This document shows, in pieces, positions 17,884 to 27,276 of a DNA stretch of 46,304 bases. Within the stretch, counting starts at the first letter, position 1. Each line of letters opens with the position of its first letter. This DNA comes from Acidobacteriaceae bacterium (GTDB lineage: Bacteria; Acidobacteriota; Terriglobia; Terriglobales; Acidobacteriaceae), in the NCBI GenBank assembly GCA_903642265.1, contig CAHJWN010000027.1:1-46304 (forward strand), written 5' to 3'. The notes beneath the pieces were generated by a model that saw only the letters and a list, made by a program, of their open reading frames with translations, ran no database searches and was not told the DNA's origin. Made by a program: the position numbers and the translations under genes.

Positions 17884-18168
17884 ATGGCCATGGAAGATAT
17901 GCGGGCGATCTTGCGTTCCTCCCTCGGGCGCAGCCTTCATGCGCTGGGCGAGGCCGATCGGCTGGCTGCGGCGTGGCCGGTGGCATGCGGGCGGGCGATG
18001 GCGGCGCATGGGGAGATTGCTGGATTCTTCGAGGGCACGGTGTCCGTCACGGTGACAGATGCAGCATGGCTCTCGCAGATGATGTCGGTGCGCAGCATCC
18101 TCCAGAACGACCTGGCCCGCATCTCCAGGGTGAAGGTCACCGCGATACACTTTGATTTGAAGAGGTAG
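17884..18168 (+). CDS. DUF721 (DciA-like) protein
   Basis: This 94-aa protein has the DUF721 pattern: an N-terminal helix with DMRAILRSSLGRSL, then LAAAWPVACGRAMAAHGE, then a beta-rich GTVSVTVTDAAWLSQMM and SILQNDLARI with a final KVTAIHF strand. The domain occurs in DciA, the replicative helicase loader of many bacteria lacking DnaC, so a role in DnaB loading is possible but inferred. It starts 11 bp after rfbC, and its TAG touches the gatC ATG, so it is coupled to gatC. Confidence 0.8.
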   Translation: MAMEDMRAILRSSLGRSLHALGEADRLAAAWPVACGRAMAAHGEIAGFFEGTVSVTVTDAAWLSQMMSVRSILQNDLARISRVKVTAIHFDLKR

Positions 18169-18546
18169 ATGGCGATGAGTGATATAGGGCAGGTGACGCT
18201 CGATGAGGTGCGTCACGTGGCGCAGCTTGCAAATCTTGAGCTGACCGCGGAGGAGTTGCCACATATGCAGCGCGATCTGAATGCGGTGCTTAGCTACATA
18301 GCGCAGTTGAATGAGCTGGATACAGCTGGCGTGCCTGCGATGGCCCAGGTCTCCGAGATTCAGGTCTCCGGGATTCAAGCCTCTGGAATCCAGAAGGGCC
18401 AGATGATGGGAAGCGCAGTGCATTTGGCCGGCGAGACGCTGCGACCGGATGCGATTGCGCGGTCGCTGGATCGCGCGGCGGTGATGGCGGTTGCGCCCGA
18501 GACGGATGGGAAGTTCTTCAAGGTGCCCAAGGTGATTGAAAGGTAA
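18169..18546 (+). CDS. gatC: Asp-tRNA(Asn)/Glu-tRNA(Gln) amidotransferase subunit C
   Basis: GatC stabilises the GatCAB complex that amidates misacylated Glu-tRNA(Gln) and Asp-tRNA(Asn). TLDEVRHVAQLANLELTAEE and the C-terminal LRPDAIARSLDRAAVMAVAPE match the family. At 125 aa it is longer than usual (about 95-100). The excess is a repeat-bearing linker at about 60-74, from three 15-bp units at 18346-18390. ATG 18169 directly follows the DUF721 stop; ATG 18175 is an alternative, with GAAGAGG upstream. gatA follows after 69 bp. Confidence 0.93.
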   Translation: MAMSDIGQVTLDEVRHVAQLANLELTAEELPHMQRDLNAVLSYIAQLNELDTAGVPAMAQVSEIQVSGIQASGIQKGQMMGSAVHLAGETLRPDAIARSLDRAAVMAVAPETDGKFFKVPKVIER

Positions 18547-18550
18547 GAGC

Positions 18551-18615
18551 AGCGAGAGGCAGTTCAGGGCAGCAAAGAGCAGCAAGGAAAAGCAAGGAAC
18601 AGCAAGGAACAGCGG
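18551..18615 (+). repeat. 10-bp purine-rich tandem repeat carrying repeated SD motifs
   Basis: Units AGCAAAGAGC (18571), AGCAAGGAAA (18581), AGCAAGGAAC (18591) and AGCAAGGAAC (18601) follow two weaker copies and end directly at the gatA GTG. The stretch from 18571 has no T before the start codon. Three AAGGA motifs result, the last placed correctly for the GTG at 18616. Confidence 0.75.
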
Positions 18616-20085
18616 GTGAGTGGTTTGACGACGGCGATCAAGCAGGGTTTGACGATTTATGAAGTGCGGGCGGGGATTGAGGGCCGGTCAACGACGGCAA
18701 CTGCGATTGCCGAAGAGCATTACGCGCGCATCGCGGCGGGGGACGGTGCGGCGAGCGGGGGCATCCACAGCTTCCTGGCGCTAAGCCGACAGCGGGCGCT
18801 GGCCAGGGCGGCGATGATCGACGATCTTGCAAGGGTGGGCGACCCGCTGCCGCTGCTTGCGGGCGTGCCAGTAGGAATCAAGGACGTGTTAGCGATGCAG
18901 GGCAGCCCGGCGACCGCGGGTTCGAAGATCCTGGCTGGGTATATGCCGCCCTATGACGCGACGGCGGTGAAGAAGCTTGAAGCGGCAGGGGCGGTGCTGC
19001 TGGGCAAGCTGAACTGCGATGAGTTTGCGATGGGGTCGTCGAATGAGAACTCGGCATATGGGCCGGTGCGGAACCCGCGTGCGCTCGATCGAGTTCCGGG
19101 TGGATCGAGTGGCGGTTCAGCGGCGGCAGTCGCGGCGGGGTTTGCGGTGGCGACCCTGGGGACGGACACCGGGGGGTCGATCCGGCAACCCGCAGCATTT
19201 TGCGGAGTTGTGGGTGTTCTGCCAACGTATGGGCGGGTGAGCCGGTTTGGGTTGATTGCGTTTGCGTCATCGCTCGACCGAGTGGGGCCGGTAACGAATA
19301 CGGTGAAGGATGCTGCCACAGTATTGAACGTTCTTGCGGGAGAAGACCCGCTCGATGCGACTTCCTCGGACCGGCCGGTCAATGACTATGTGGGCGCATT
19401 GCAGGAGCCAGTGGCGGGGCTGCGCGTCGGGGTGCCGGCGGAGTACTTCGGCGAAGGGCTGGATCCAGAGGTGCGCGCTGCTGTCGAGAAGACAATTGCG
19501 CAGCTTGAGGCTGCAGGCTGCGTCGTGACCCCGGTGCATCTGCCGCACACGAAGTATGCCGTGCCGACGTATTACGTGATCGCGACGGCGGAGGCTTCGT
19601 CCAACCTGTCGCGCTTCGATGGAGTGCGATTTGGGTTGAGGTCGGATGAGGCAAAGACGCTTTCGGCGATGTACAAGAAGTCCCGTGACGAGGGTTTCGG
19701 GGCCGAGGTGAAGCGCCGGATTCTGTTGGGGACATACGTGTTGAGTGCAGGGTATTACGACGCGTATTACAGGAAAGCACAGCAGGTCAGGGCGCTGATT
19801 ACACGCGATTTCCTGGAAGCGTTCGCGAAGGTGGATGTCATCGTCGGGCCCATGACGCCGACGGCGGCGTTCAAGATTGGCGAGAAGGCCGACGATCCCA
19901 TGGCGATGTACCTGGCTGACATTTATTCGGTGGCGGCGAGTCTGGCGGGTATCTGCGGAATGTCGGTGCCTTGCGGGACGACTGGGGATGGACTGCCGAT
20001 CGGGGTGCAAATTATGGGCAGGCACTTCGATGAGGCTACGATGTTGCGGGTGGGGGCGGCTGTTGAGGCTGCGCAGGCGCGATGA
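18616..20085 (+). CDS. gatA: Asp-tRNA(Asn)/Glu-tRNA(Gln) amidotransferase subunit A
   Basis: This 489-aa amidase-signature subunit releases ammonia from glutamine for transamidation. The catalytic Lys is in [11 protein letters not shown], the Ser-cis-Ser region is [15 protein letters not shown] and the Ser nucleophile loop is [15 protein letters not shown]. The GTG start is supported by AAGGA of the upstream tandem array and by family length (about 485). gatB is absent from the window. The last four bases (ATGA) overlap the GH13 start, so translation of the two is coupled. Confidence 0.97.
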   Translation: MSGLTTAIKQGLTIYEVRAGIEGRSTTATAIAEEHYARIAAGDGAASGGIHSFLALSRQRALARAAMIDDLARVGDPLPLLAGVPVGIKDVLAMQGSPATAGSKILAGYMPPYDATAVKKLEAAGAVLLGKLNCDEFAMGSSNENSAYGPVRNPRALDRVPGGSSGGSAAAVAAGFAVATLGTDTGGSIRQPAAFCGVVGVLPTYGRVSRFGLIAFASSLDRVGPVTNTVKDAATVLNVLAGEDPLDATSSDRPVNDYVGALQEPVAGLRVGVPAEYFGEGLDPEVRAAVEKTIAQLEAAGCVVTPVHLPHTKYAVPTYYVIATAEASSNLSRFDGVRFGLRSDEAKTLSAMYKKSRDEGFGAEVKRRILLGTYVLSAGYYDAYYRKAQQVRALITRDFLEAFAKVDVIVGPMTPTAAFKIGEKADDPMAMYLADIYSVAASLAGICGMSVPCGTTGDGLPIGVQIMGRHFDEATMLRVGAAVEAAQAR

Positions 20086-21686
20086 CGGGCCAGGCGCGAT
20101 TGTGGTGGCAGGACGGGATCGTCTACCAGATCTATCCGCGGTCCTATCAAGACTCGAATGGGGACGGGATTGGCGATCTCCCCGGGATTGAGTCGAGGCT
20201 GGATTACCTGGTCGCGCTGGGTGTGGATGCGATCTGGATTTCGCCGTTCTACCCATCGCCCATGGCGGATTTCGGTTATGACGTTGCGGACTATATCGGC
20301 GTCGATCCGATCTTTGGCACGTTGGCAGACTTGGACAAGCTGATTGAGGCCGTGCATGCGAAGGGCTTGAAGTTGATTCTCGACTTTGTGCCAAACCATA
20401 GCTCGGACCAGCATTCGTGGTTTCTGGAATCGCGGTCGTCGCGGGAGAACCCAAAGCGGGATTGGTACCTGTGGCGTGATGGCAAGGCCGATGGTGGGTA
20501 TCCCAACAATTGGATGAGCAACTTTGGCGGGCCGGGATGGACGTGGGACGAGGGGACGCAGCAGTTCTATTACCACTCATTTCTAAAGGAACAGCCAGAC
20601 CTGAATTGGCACAATCCGGAGGTCCGCGCGGCGATATATGACTCGATGCGGTTCTGGCTGGATAAAGGCGTTGACGGATTCCGGATGGACGTACTTTGGC
20701 TGCTGATCAAGGACCCGGAGTTTCGCGACAACCTTCCGAATCCTGAGTGGAGGCCAGGCGAATCGAGCTTCTGGAGCGTGCTGCCAACATATACCGCGGA
20801 CCAGCCGGAGACACACGTGATTGTGGCCGAGATGCGGGCAGTCCTTGATAAGTACGAGCAGCGCGTGCTGATTGGGGAGATCTATCTGCCGCTGCCCGAA
20901 CTGGTGCGGTACTACGGGGTGGCGGAGAACGGGCAGCTTGATGGGGCGCAGATGCCATTCAATTTTCGACTGATCCAGACGGATTGGAATGCGGATAAGA
21001 TTGCGGCGCTGATCCACGAGTATGAAGGCGTTCTGCCGCCAGGAGCGTGGCCGAACTGGGTGATGGGGAACCATGACCAGCCGCGGATTGCGACGCGGAT
21101 CGGAGTGGACCAGGCGCGGGCTGCGGCAATGCTGCTGCTGACGCTGCGTGGGACGCCGACGGTCTACTACGGCGAAGAGCTTGGGATGCTGAATGGCAGG
21201 ATTTCGCCGGAGCAGGTGCAGGATCCGGCGGAGAAGAACCAGCCCGGAATTGGCATGGGGCGCGATCCGGAGCGGACGCCGATGTTATGGGATGCGAGCG
21301 CGGGCGGGGGATTTACGACCGAGGTTCCCTGGCTGCCTCTGAATGCGGAGCGAGGTACGGTGAACGTGGCGGGCGAGCTGGAAGAGCCGCGGTCGATGCT
21401 GGCACTCTATCGAAGGCTGATCGAGTTGCGGCGCATGCATCCGGCGCTGCATGCGGGGGAGATCCATGATGTGCGTTCGAAGCGTGGAGTGCTGGCGTAT
21501 ACGCGGTCGGTGCCGGGTTCGGAGAACAGATTCCAGGTGCTGCTGAATCTGAGCCACGAGGTGCAGACGGTGACGTGCGATCACGGGCATATCGTGTTGA
21601 CCACGATTATGGATGGGGCGGGGTCGCCGGTGGGCGGGCCGGTCGTGATTGAGGTAGGTGAAGGATTGCTGATTCAGCTGAATTGA
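20082..21686 (+). CDS. GH13 alpha-glucosidase / oligo-1,6-glucosidase
   Basis: This 534-aa cytoplasmic glycoside hydrolase has no signal peptide. The GH13 conserved regions are all present: [23 protein letters not shown] with nucleophile Asp203, [10 protein letters not shown] with acid/base Glu266, and MGNHDQPRI with Asp332. The start [20 protein letters not shown] is typical of alpha-glucosidases and oligo-1,6-glucosidases, which hydrolyse short alpha-glucans; the exact linkage is not decided. It overlaps gatA by four bases, an unusual partnership for a translation gene. Confidence 0.93.
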   Translation: MTGQARLWWQDGIVYQIYPRSYQDSNGDGIGDLPGIESRLDYLVALGVDAIWISPFYPSPMADFGYDVADYIGVDPIFGTLADLDKLIEAVHAKGLKLILDFVPNHSSDQHSWFLESRSSRENPKRDWYLWRDGKADGGYPNNWMSNFGGPGWTWDEGTQQFYYHSFLKEQPDLNWHNPEVRAAIYDSMRFWLDKGVDGFRMDVLWLLIKDPEFRDNLPNPEWRPGESSFWSVLPTYTADQPETHVIVAEMRAVLDKYEQRVLIGEIYLPLPELVRYYGVAENGQLDGAQMPFNFRLIQTDWNADKIAALIHEYEGVLPPGAWPNWVMGNHDQPRIATRIGVDQARAAAMLLLTLRGTPTVYYGEELGMLNGRISPEQVQDPAEKNQPGIGMGRDPERTPMLWDASAGGGFTTEVPWLPLNAERGTVNVAGELEEPRSMLALYRRLIELRRMHPALHAGEIHDVRSKRGVLAYTRSVPGSENRFQVLLNLSHEVQTVTCDHGHIVLTTIMDGAGSPVGGPVVIEVGEGLLIQLN

Positions 21687-21777
21687 TAGCATCCAGATGT
21701 GAGCTCGTCGTTCCTATGCATCGCAGAAGCGCCATAACAGGGCACATTGACGGCTGCTGTGATGCCGGAGCAATGAG

Positions 21778-22686
21778 TCAGTAGCCTCCGGAACGTTGGA
21801 TTCGGTCCTTATTTTCCATGACCAGTTTGAGGAAGTCGCGTTGGATGGGGCCGGTATTGTCAGGGTTCCAGGCGATGGAGATACCGATGTGGGTGGTTTC
21901 CGGCTCGATGCTGGCGAAGATGACTCCGGGGGTGCGCAGGTGGCGTGCGCCTGAGGGGACCATGGCGATGCCTTCGCCGGATTCGACAAGGGTGAGGACG
22001 CCGGACCAGGTGGAGGATGTATTGACGATTCGGGGCGAGTAACCAGCCCGGGTGCAGAGGCCGATGATGCCGTCGAAGAGAGCGGGGGTGGCGCTGCGTT
22101 CGCACATGACGAAGGGTTCGGTGGCGAGTGCGGCGATCTGGACGGAGGGTGCGGCAAGCGGGTGATCGACGGGGAGCGCGACAACGACGGGGTCGCCGTA
22201 GAGGAGTTCGGCACGGAGACTGCGATTGTAAGGGGCTTCGAGAGGCCGGCAGAAGCCGACGTCGATCTTGCCGGTGAGGAGCGCGTCCATTTGAATCCAG
22301 GTGTGCATCTCATAAAGCGACAGCCGGACCTGGGGGTAGAGCTTCCGGTACTCACGGATGATGCGGGCAAAGAATCCGCCTGCGCCCCAGGGAAAGAAGC
22401 CGATGCCAAGGGTGCCGACTTCGCCTTTGAGCGAGCGACGGGTAAGGTCAATCGCGCGTTCCGAAGCGAGCAGCGTCTTGCGGGCCTCGGCAAGAAAAAG
22501 CTCGCCCTGCGGTGTCAGCCTGGCGCGTCTTTGAGTACGATCAAGGAGCGGACCTCCGATTTCGTGCTCAAGGTCTGCTATTTGTTCGCTGATCGCGGAT
22601 TGGGATATGTGGAGCTCCTGGCTGGCTTTGCTGAAGGTGCCAAAGTCCGCAACCGCGCAAAAGTAGCGAAGGTGTCTGAGTTCCAT
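21778..22686 (-). CDS. LysR-family transcriptional regulator
   Basis: The regulator is 302 aa from ATG 22686 (MELRHLRYFCAVADFG), with AGGAAG five bases upstream. The winged-helix domain is LRYFCAVADFGTFSKASQEL, then SQSAISEQIADLEHEIGGPLLDRTQRRARLT. The remainder is a substrate-binding domain (about 90-300), with LGIGFFPWGAGGFF at its start. It is divergent from the RND operon and a perfect LysR box lies between them, so it probably controls the pump. The inducer is unknown. Confidence 0.93.
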   Translation of the reverse strand: MELRHLRYFCAVADFGTFSKASQELHISQSAISEQIADLEHEIGGPLLDRTQRRARLTPQGELFLAEARKTLLASERAIDLTRRSLKGEVGTLGIGFFPWGAGGFFARIIREYRKLYPQVRLSLYEMHTWIQMDALLTGKIDVGFCRPLEAPYNRSLRAELLYGDPVVVALPVDHPLAAPSVQIAALATEPFVMCERSATPALFDGIIGLCTRAGYSPRIVNTSSTWSGVLTLVESGEGIAMVPSGARHLRTPGVIFASIEPETTHIGISIAWNPDNTGPIQRDFLKLVMENKDRIQRSGGY

Positions 22687-22711
22687 ATCTTCTTCCTCGT
22701 TTGAGGATAAT

Positions 22712-22726
22712 ATCGGATTTTCCGAT
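22712..22726. promoter_or_regulatory. LysR-type operator (T-N11-A palindrome)
   Basis: ATCGGATTTTCCGAT is a perfect inverted repeat of six bases around a three-base centre and fits the T-N11-A consensus of LysR regulators. It sits 25 bases upstream of the lysR ATG and 92 bases upstream of the RND permease start, as expected for shared and autoregulatory control. Confidence 0.6.
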
Positions 22727-22818
22727 CGGTGGATTCGGAACAAAGTGCGAAACCAGCCAATCCATGGCGATGTCTAACTTCCAGCACCAAAAGTCAGCAG
22801 GCGAGGCACTTTTTACCT

Positions 22819-25800
22819 ATGTGGATTGTTCGGATCGCCCTAACTCGACCCTACACCTTCATCGTTCTGGCGATCTTGATCCTTATTGCTGCTCCCGTTG
22901 TGATTCTCAGCACACCGACGGACATATTTCCCAGCATTAACATTCCGGTCATCTCGATTGCATGGTCCTATACGGGTTTGAACCCTGAGGAGCTTGAAGG
23001 TCGTCTGACGACTCCTTACGAGAAGGTGCTGACGACGCTTGTCGACAACGTGCAGCACATTGAGTCGACGACTATTGCGGGCCAGGTAATCGTAAAGGTT
23101 TACCTGCAGCAGGGTGCGAGTCTGGATACGGCGAACTCGCAGGTGTCGAGTGCGTCGGAGTTTATTCTGCGCAGCCTGCCACCAGGGACCTTGCCGCCGC
23201 AGATCATCAACTTTTCCGCTTCGAGCGTTCCGATTCTGCAGATCGGGCTTTCGGGTAAAGGGCTTACCGAGCAGCAGTTGAACGACTACGGGTTGAACTT
23301 CGTTCGTACGCAGTTGGTGACGGTGCCGGGCGCCGTAATTCCAAATGTGTATGGCGGTAAACAGCGCACGATCGTGATCAACATGGATCCGAAGGCGCTG
23401 CAGGCCAAGGGACTTGCGCCGAGTGATGTATTGAACGCGCTAGGCCAGCAGAACGTTACCCAGCCGGGGGGCACGGCGAAGATTGGGGTGGCTGAGTACG
23501 ACATCCAGATCAACTCTTCGCCGGTCACGATAGAGGGGCTCGCAAACCTGCCCATCAAACAGGTCGGCGGATCGACCATCTATCTGCGGGACATCGGGTC
23601 GGTGAGCGACGGCAGTATTCCGCAGACGAACATTGTTCGTCAGGATGGCCATCGCGGCGTGCTGGCAGTAGTGCTCAAGTCGGGCACGGCGTCGACGCTC
23701 TCGGTTGTAAGCCAGGTGAGGGCACTGCTGCCACGCATTGCTCTGACGCTTCCTAAGGAACTGGTGATGACGCCGATCGGCGATCAGTCCATCTTCGTTC
23801 GCGGATCGATCGTTGGCGTGATTCGCGAGATGATCATTGCCGCTGTCCTGACGGGTCTGATGATCCTGCTCTTTCTCGGAAGCTGGCGCAGCACGATCAT
23901 CATCGCGATCTCGATACCGCTTTCGATCCTCACGTCGGTGATCGTGCTGGGCTTGTTGGGACAGACGATCAACATTATGACGCTTGGCGGACTAGCGCTC
24001 GCGGTAGGCATCCTGGTTGACGACGCTACGGTAACGATCGAAAACATAGAACGATACCTTGAGGAAGGCAATCCCCTCAACGAGGCGATTCTCGAAGGCG
24101 CGGCGCAGATCTCGGTTCCAGCGCTCGTGTCGACGCTGTGCATCTGCATCGTGTTTCTGCCGATGTTCTTTCTAAGCGGCGTGGCGCGCTATCTTTTTGT
24201 GCCGCTGGCTGAGTCTGTGGTGTTCGCGATGCTTGCGTCCTATGTTCTTTCGAGGACGCTGGTACCGACGCTGGCGATGTACCTGTTGAAGGCGCACGAC
24301 CACAACGCGGTCCGGTCGAACAACATCCTGGCCCGTTTTCAACGCGGTTTTGAACGCCTCTTCGAGAGCGTTCGTTCCAGTTACCAGGACCTTCTGGGTC
24401 GGCTGGTAAGTATGCGGTTGATCTTCGTGCCGATATTCCTGCTGTGCTGCCTCTGCGCATTTCTGCTGGTGCCATTCCTCGGCCAGAACTTCTTCCCCTC
24501 CACGGATAACGGTGCGTTCATTTTGCATCTACGTGCCGCGAGCGGAACACGTATTGAAGAGACTGCGCGCATCTGCGATCTGGTGGAGCAGGACATTCGC
24601 AGCCAGATTCCAGCGGGCGAGATCGACAATATCGTCGACAACATTGGCCTGCCCTACAGCACGCTGAACACGCAGCACGCCACCTCGGGACTTTGGGGCG
24701 CAGGCGATGCAGACATCACGGTTTCGCTGAAGGAAGATCATCATCCCACGGCCAATTATGTGGCGGCGCTGCGCAAGAGCCTGCCGGGTGCGTTTCCTGG
24801 CAACATCTTCTACTTCTTGCCGTCGGACATCGTGACCCAGATCCTAAATTTCGGCCTGCCCGCGCCAATCGATATTCAATTCGAAGGTCAGGATGTTCCT
24901 GCGAATCGCGTCGTTGCGAATAGGGTCCTTGAACAGTTGCATAGTGTTCCAGGACTAGTGGACCTGCGGATCCAGCAGCCGGATGACTATCCCGTGCTGA
25001 CGGTCGATGTGGACCGCACCAAGGCGCAGCAGGGGGGACTTACTGAGAAGGACGTAGGCGGGAGTTTGCTTAACATCCTGAGCGGAAGCACCCAGCTTTC
25101 ACCGCAGTTCTTTCTGAACTATAAGAACGGCGTGAACTACTCGATTGTGGCGCAGACGCCGCAGTACGATATCCAGTCGCTGAACGATCTACGTAACATC
25201 CCGATTACATCGCCGACCGCGGCGCATCCGGAGATCCTTGCCGATGTGGCGAGCATTGCGCGGAAGTCGGAGATGCCGGTGATCTCGCACTACAACATTC
25301 GGCGGACGCTGGATATTTACGGAAATATCCAGGGACGCGATCTTGGGTCGGTCGGTAAAGCGATCCAGAAGATTGTGGATGCAAACCGAAAGGATCTTCC
25401 GCGAGGCAGCTTCCTGCGTGTCCGTGGGCAGATTGAGACGATGAACTCGTCTTACTTCGGGTTGATTGCCGGACTTGCGTTTGCGATTGTGCTCGTCTAC
25501 CTGCTGATCGTAGTGAACTTCCAATCGTGGCTGGATCCGTTCATCATCATTACCGCGCTACCTGCGGCGCTGGCCGGAATCGTGATCTTTCTCTTCACGA
25601 CCCAGACGACGCTCAGTGTTCCGGCGCTGATGGGCGCGATCATGTGCATGGGCGTTGCAACGGCGAACAGCATCCTGGTCGTGTCGTTTGCGAAGGACCG
25701 GCTGGACAACCATGGCGATGCGATCAAGGCGGCGATCGAGGCTGGGGCAACACGTTTTCGACCGGTCATGATGACGGCCCTGGCAATGATCATCGGCATG

Positions 25801-26004
25801 ATTCCGATGGCGTTGGGAGCGGGTGAAGGCGGCGAGCAGAATGCTCCGCTCGGTCGTGCTGTGATTGGCGGCTTGTTCTTTGCGACGATCGCGACGTTGA
25901 TCTTCGTGCCTGCCGTATTTGCCTTGTTGCATGGGCGGCGCAAGCCGGGTGGCAGCAATCAAACGTCCCCGGTTTCTCCGGTCGAGGAACCTGTCGCCGC
26001 ATGA
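22819..26004 (+). CDS. RND efflux pump inner-membrane permease (HAE1 type)
   Basis: This is a 1061-aa trimeric transporter of the AcrB/MdtB type. It starts at ATG 22819 (MWIVRIALTRPYTFIV), just before TM1, as in the family. The periplasmic entry PTDIFPSINIPVISIAWSYT is the usual RND signature. TM4 carries GGLALAVGILVDDATVTIEN with the paired Asp at about 401-402, which marks proton-driven HAE1 pumps rather than metal exporters. The second half repeats the fold and ends in GEGGEQNAPLGRAVIGG. It is first in a permease, adaptor, outer-membrane operon. The substrate is unknown. The ATG at 22729 would run through the LysR box region and is unlikely. Confidence 0.95.
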   Translation: MWIVRIALTRPYTFIVLAILILIAAPVVILSTPTDIFPSINIPVISIAWSYTGLNPEELEGRLTTPYEKVLTTLVDNVQHIESTTIAGQVIVKVYLQQGASLDTANSQVSSASEFILRSLPPGTLPPQIINFSASSVPILQIGLSGKGLTEQQLNDYGLNFVRTQLVTVPGAVIPNVYGGKQRTIVINMDPKALQAKGLAPSDVLNALGQQNVTQPGGTAKIGVAEYDIQINSSPVTIEGLANLPIKQVGGSTIYLRDIGSVSDGSIPQTNIVRQDGHRGVLAVVLKSGTASTLSVVSQVRALLPRIALTLPKELVMTPIGDQSIFVRGSIVGVIREMIIAAVLTGLMILLFLGSWRSTIIIAISIPLSILTSVIVLGLLGQTINIMTLGGLALAVGILVDDATVTIENIERYLEEGNPLNEAILEGAAQISVPALVSTLCICIVFLPMFFLSGVARYLFVPLAESVVFAMLASYVLSRTLVPTLAMYLLKAHDHNAVRSNNILARFQRGFERLFESVRSSYQDLLGRLVSMRLIFVPIFLLCCLCAFLLVPFLGQNFFPSTDNGAFILHLRAASGTRIEETARICDLVEQDIRSQIPAGEIDNIVDNIGLPYSTLNTQHATSGLWGAGDADITVSLKEDHHPTANYVAALRKSLPGAFPGNIFYFLPSDIVTQILNFGLPAPIDIQFEGQDVPANRVVANRVLEQLHSVPGLVDLRIQQPDDYPVLTVDVDRTKAQQGGLTEKDVGGSLLNILSGSTQLSPQFFLNYKNGVNYSIVAQTPQYDIQSLNDLRNIPITSPTAAHPEILADVASIARKSEMPVISHYNIRRTLDIYGNIQGRDLGSVGKAIQKIVDANRKDLPRGSFLRVRGQIETMNSSYFGLIAGLAFAIVLVYLLIVVNFQSWLDPFIIITALPAALAGIVIFLFTTQTTLSVPALMGAIMCMGVATANSILVVSFAKDRLDNHGDAIKAAIEAGATRFRPVMMTALAMIIGMIPMALGAGEGGEQNAPLGRAVIGGLFFATIATLIFVPAVFALLHGRRKPGGSNQTSPVSPVEEPVAA

Positions 26005-26046
26005 GCCTAGCGCCTAGCTAAAGAATCTGCTTCATATGAGGAATCA

Positions 26047-27276
26047 ATGACGAACCAGGACGGAACGAACACCGATATAAGCAGCCCCGCCGGACGTGCA
26101 GCACTCGACGCACCACCTGCGCGGGGATTAACGCGCGGCACGTGGATCGGTCTGATCGTGGTGGTGCTGGTGCTTGCGGCCATTGTTGTGCTTGGGATTG
26201 CTTCTCGGTCGCATCAGCAGGGTGTCCTCGAGCAGGAGAACAAGCAGTCTTCGGTGAGTGATGTGCAGATCATTCATCCTTCAGGCTCGAACGTCTCCGA
26301 TGAGATCGCCCTGCCGGGGAACACGCAGGCATTCATGGATACGCCGATTTACTCGCGTACGAGCGGCTATCTGAAGAGCTGGAACTTCGACATTGGCGCG
26401 CATGTGCGCAAAGGGCAGTTAATGGCGCAGATCGAGACGCCGGAATTGGACCAGCAGTTGCAGGTCGCGCAGGCCGATCTAAAGAGCTCGCAGGCGAACC
26501 TTGATCTTGCGGTCTCGACGGCGGCAAGGTATCAGAATCTGTTGAAGACGAATTCGGTTTCGAAGCAGGAGACGGATGTTGCAACAGGGGATGAGGCAGC
26601 CAAGCGCGCGGCGAGGGATGCGTCTGAGGCAAACGTGCGACGCTTGACGCAGCTACAGTCGTTCGAGAACGTGTATGCCCCGTTCGACGGGATTGTAACG
26701 GCCCGCAACACGGACATCGGGGCGTTGATCGAAGCCGGTGCGAACACAGTACCAAAAGAGCTGTTTCATGTGGCAGCGATGGGGAAGATGCGCGTGTTTG
26801 TTGCTGTGCCCGAGGCATACTCGGCATCGATCAAGGATGATTCCGAAGCGACGCTGACGCTCGACGAGTACCCGGGGCAGAAGTTTACCGGCGAGGTTGC
26901 GCGCAACTCGAACCAGATCGATCCGGCGTCGCGCACGTTGAACGTTGAAGTGGACATCGATAACCAGAAGCATGAGTTGCTGCCGGGAGCCTACGTGTTT
27001 GTGCACTTCAAGGTTCCTCAGCATGTAACTTCGCTGACGATCCCTTCGAACACGCTGCTGTTTCGGAGCCAGGGACTGCAGGTTGCTACGGTAGTTGGAG
27101 GCAAGGTGCATCTTGTGCCGGTGAAGATTGGCAACGACATGGGCGCGACAGTTGAGATTGCTTCAGGATTGCAGGCGTCTGACCAGGTGATTGTGGATCC
27201 CTCGGACTCGATCTCTGAAGGCCAGTCGGTCCACATTGCGGAAGCCGGTGCGGCGGCGCAGACGGGTGCGAAGTAA
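26047..27276 (+). CDS. RND periplasmic adaptor (membrane fusion protein)
   Basis: This 409-aa HlyD/AcrA-type adaptor links permease to outer-membrane channel. A cytoplasmic N-terminus precedes one transmembrane anchor (about 32-52, TWIGLIVVVLVLAAIVVLGI) rather than a lipobox. The lipoyl-type halves are YSRTSGYLKSWNFDIGAHV and VYAPFDGIVTARNTDIGAL, flanking a coiled-coil hairpin (about 135-200, LDQQLQVAQADLKSSQANL). Beta-barrel and membrane-proximal domains follow. The ATG has GAGGA six bases upstream, and the stop overlaps the next gene by one base (TAATG). Confidence 0.94.
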   Translation: MTNQDGTNTDISSPAGRAALDAPPARGLTRGTWIGLIVVVLVLAAIVVLGIASRSHQQGVLEQENKQSSVSDVQIIHPSGSNVSDEIALPGNTQAFMDTPIYSRTSGYLKSWNFDIGAHVRKGQLMAQIETPELDQQLQVAQADLKSSQANLDLAVSTAARYQNLLKTNSVSKQETDVATGDEAAKRAARDASEANVRRLTQLQSFENVYAPFDGIVTARNTDIGALIEAGANTVPKELFHVAAMGKMRVFVAVPEAYSASIKDDSEATLTLDEYPGQKFTGEVARNSNQIDPASRTLNVEVDIDNQKHELLPGAYVFVHFKVPQHVTSLTIPSNTLLFRSQGLQVATVVGGKVHLVPVKIGNDMGATVEIASGLQASDQVIVDPSDSISEGQSVHIAEAGAAAQTGAK

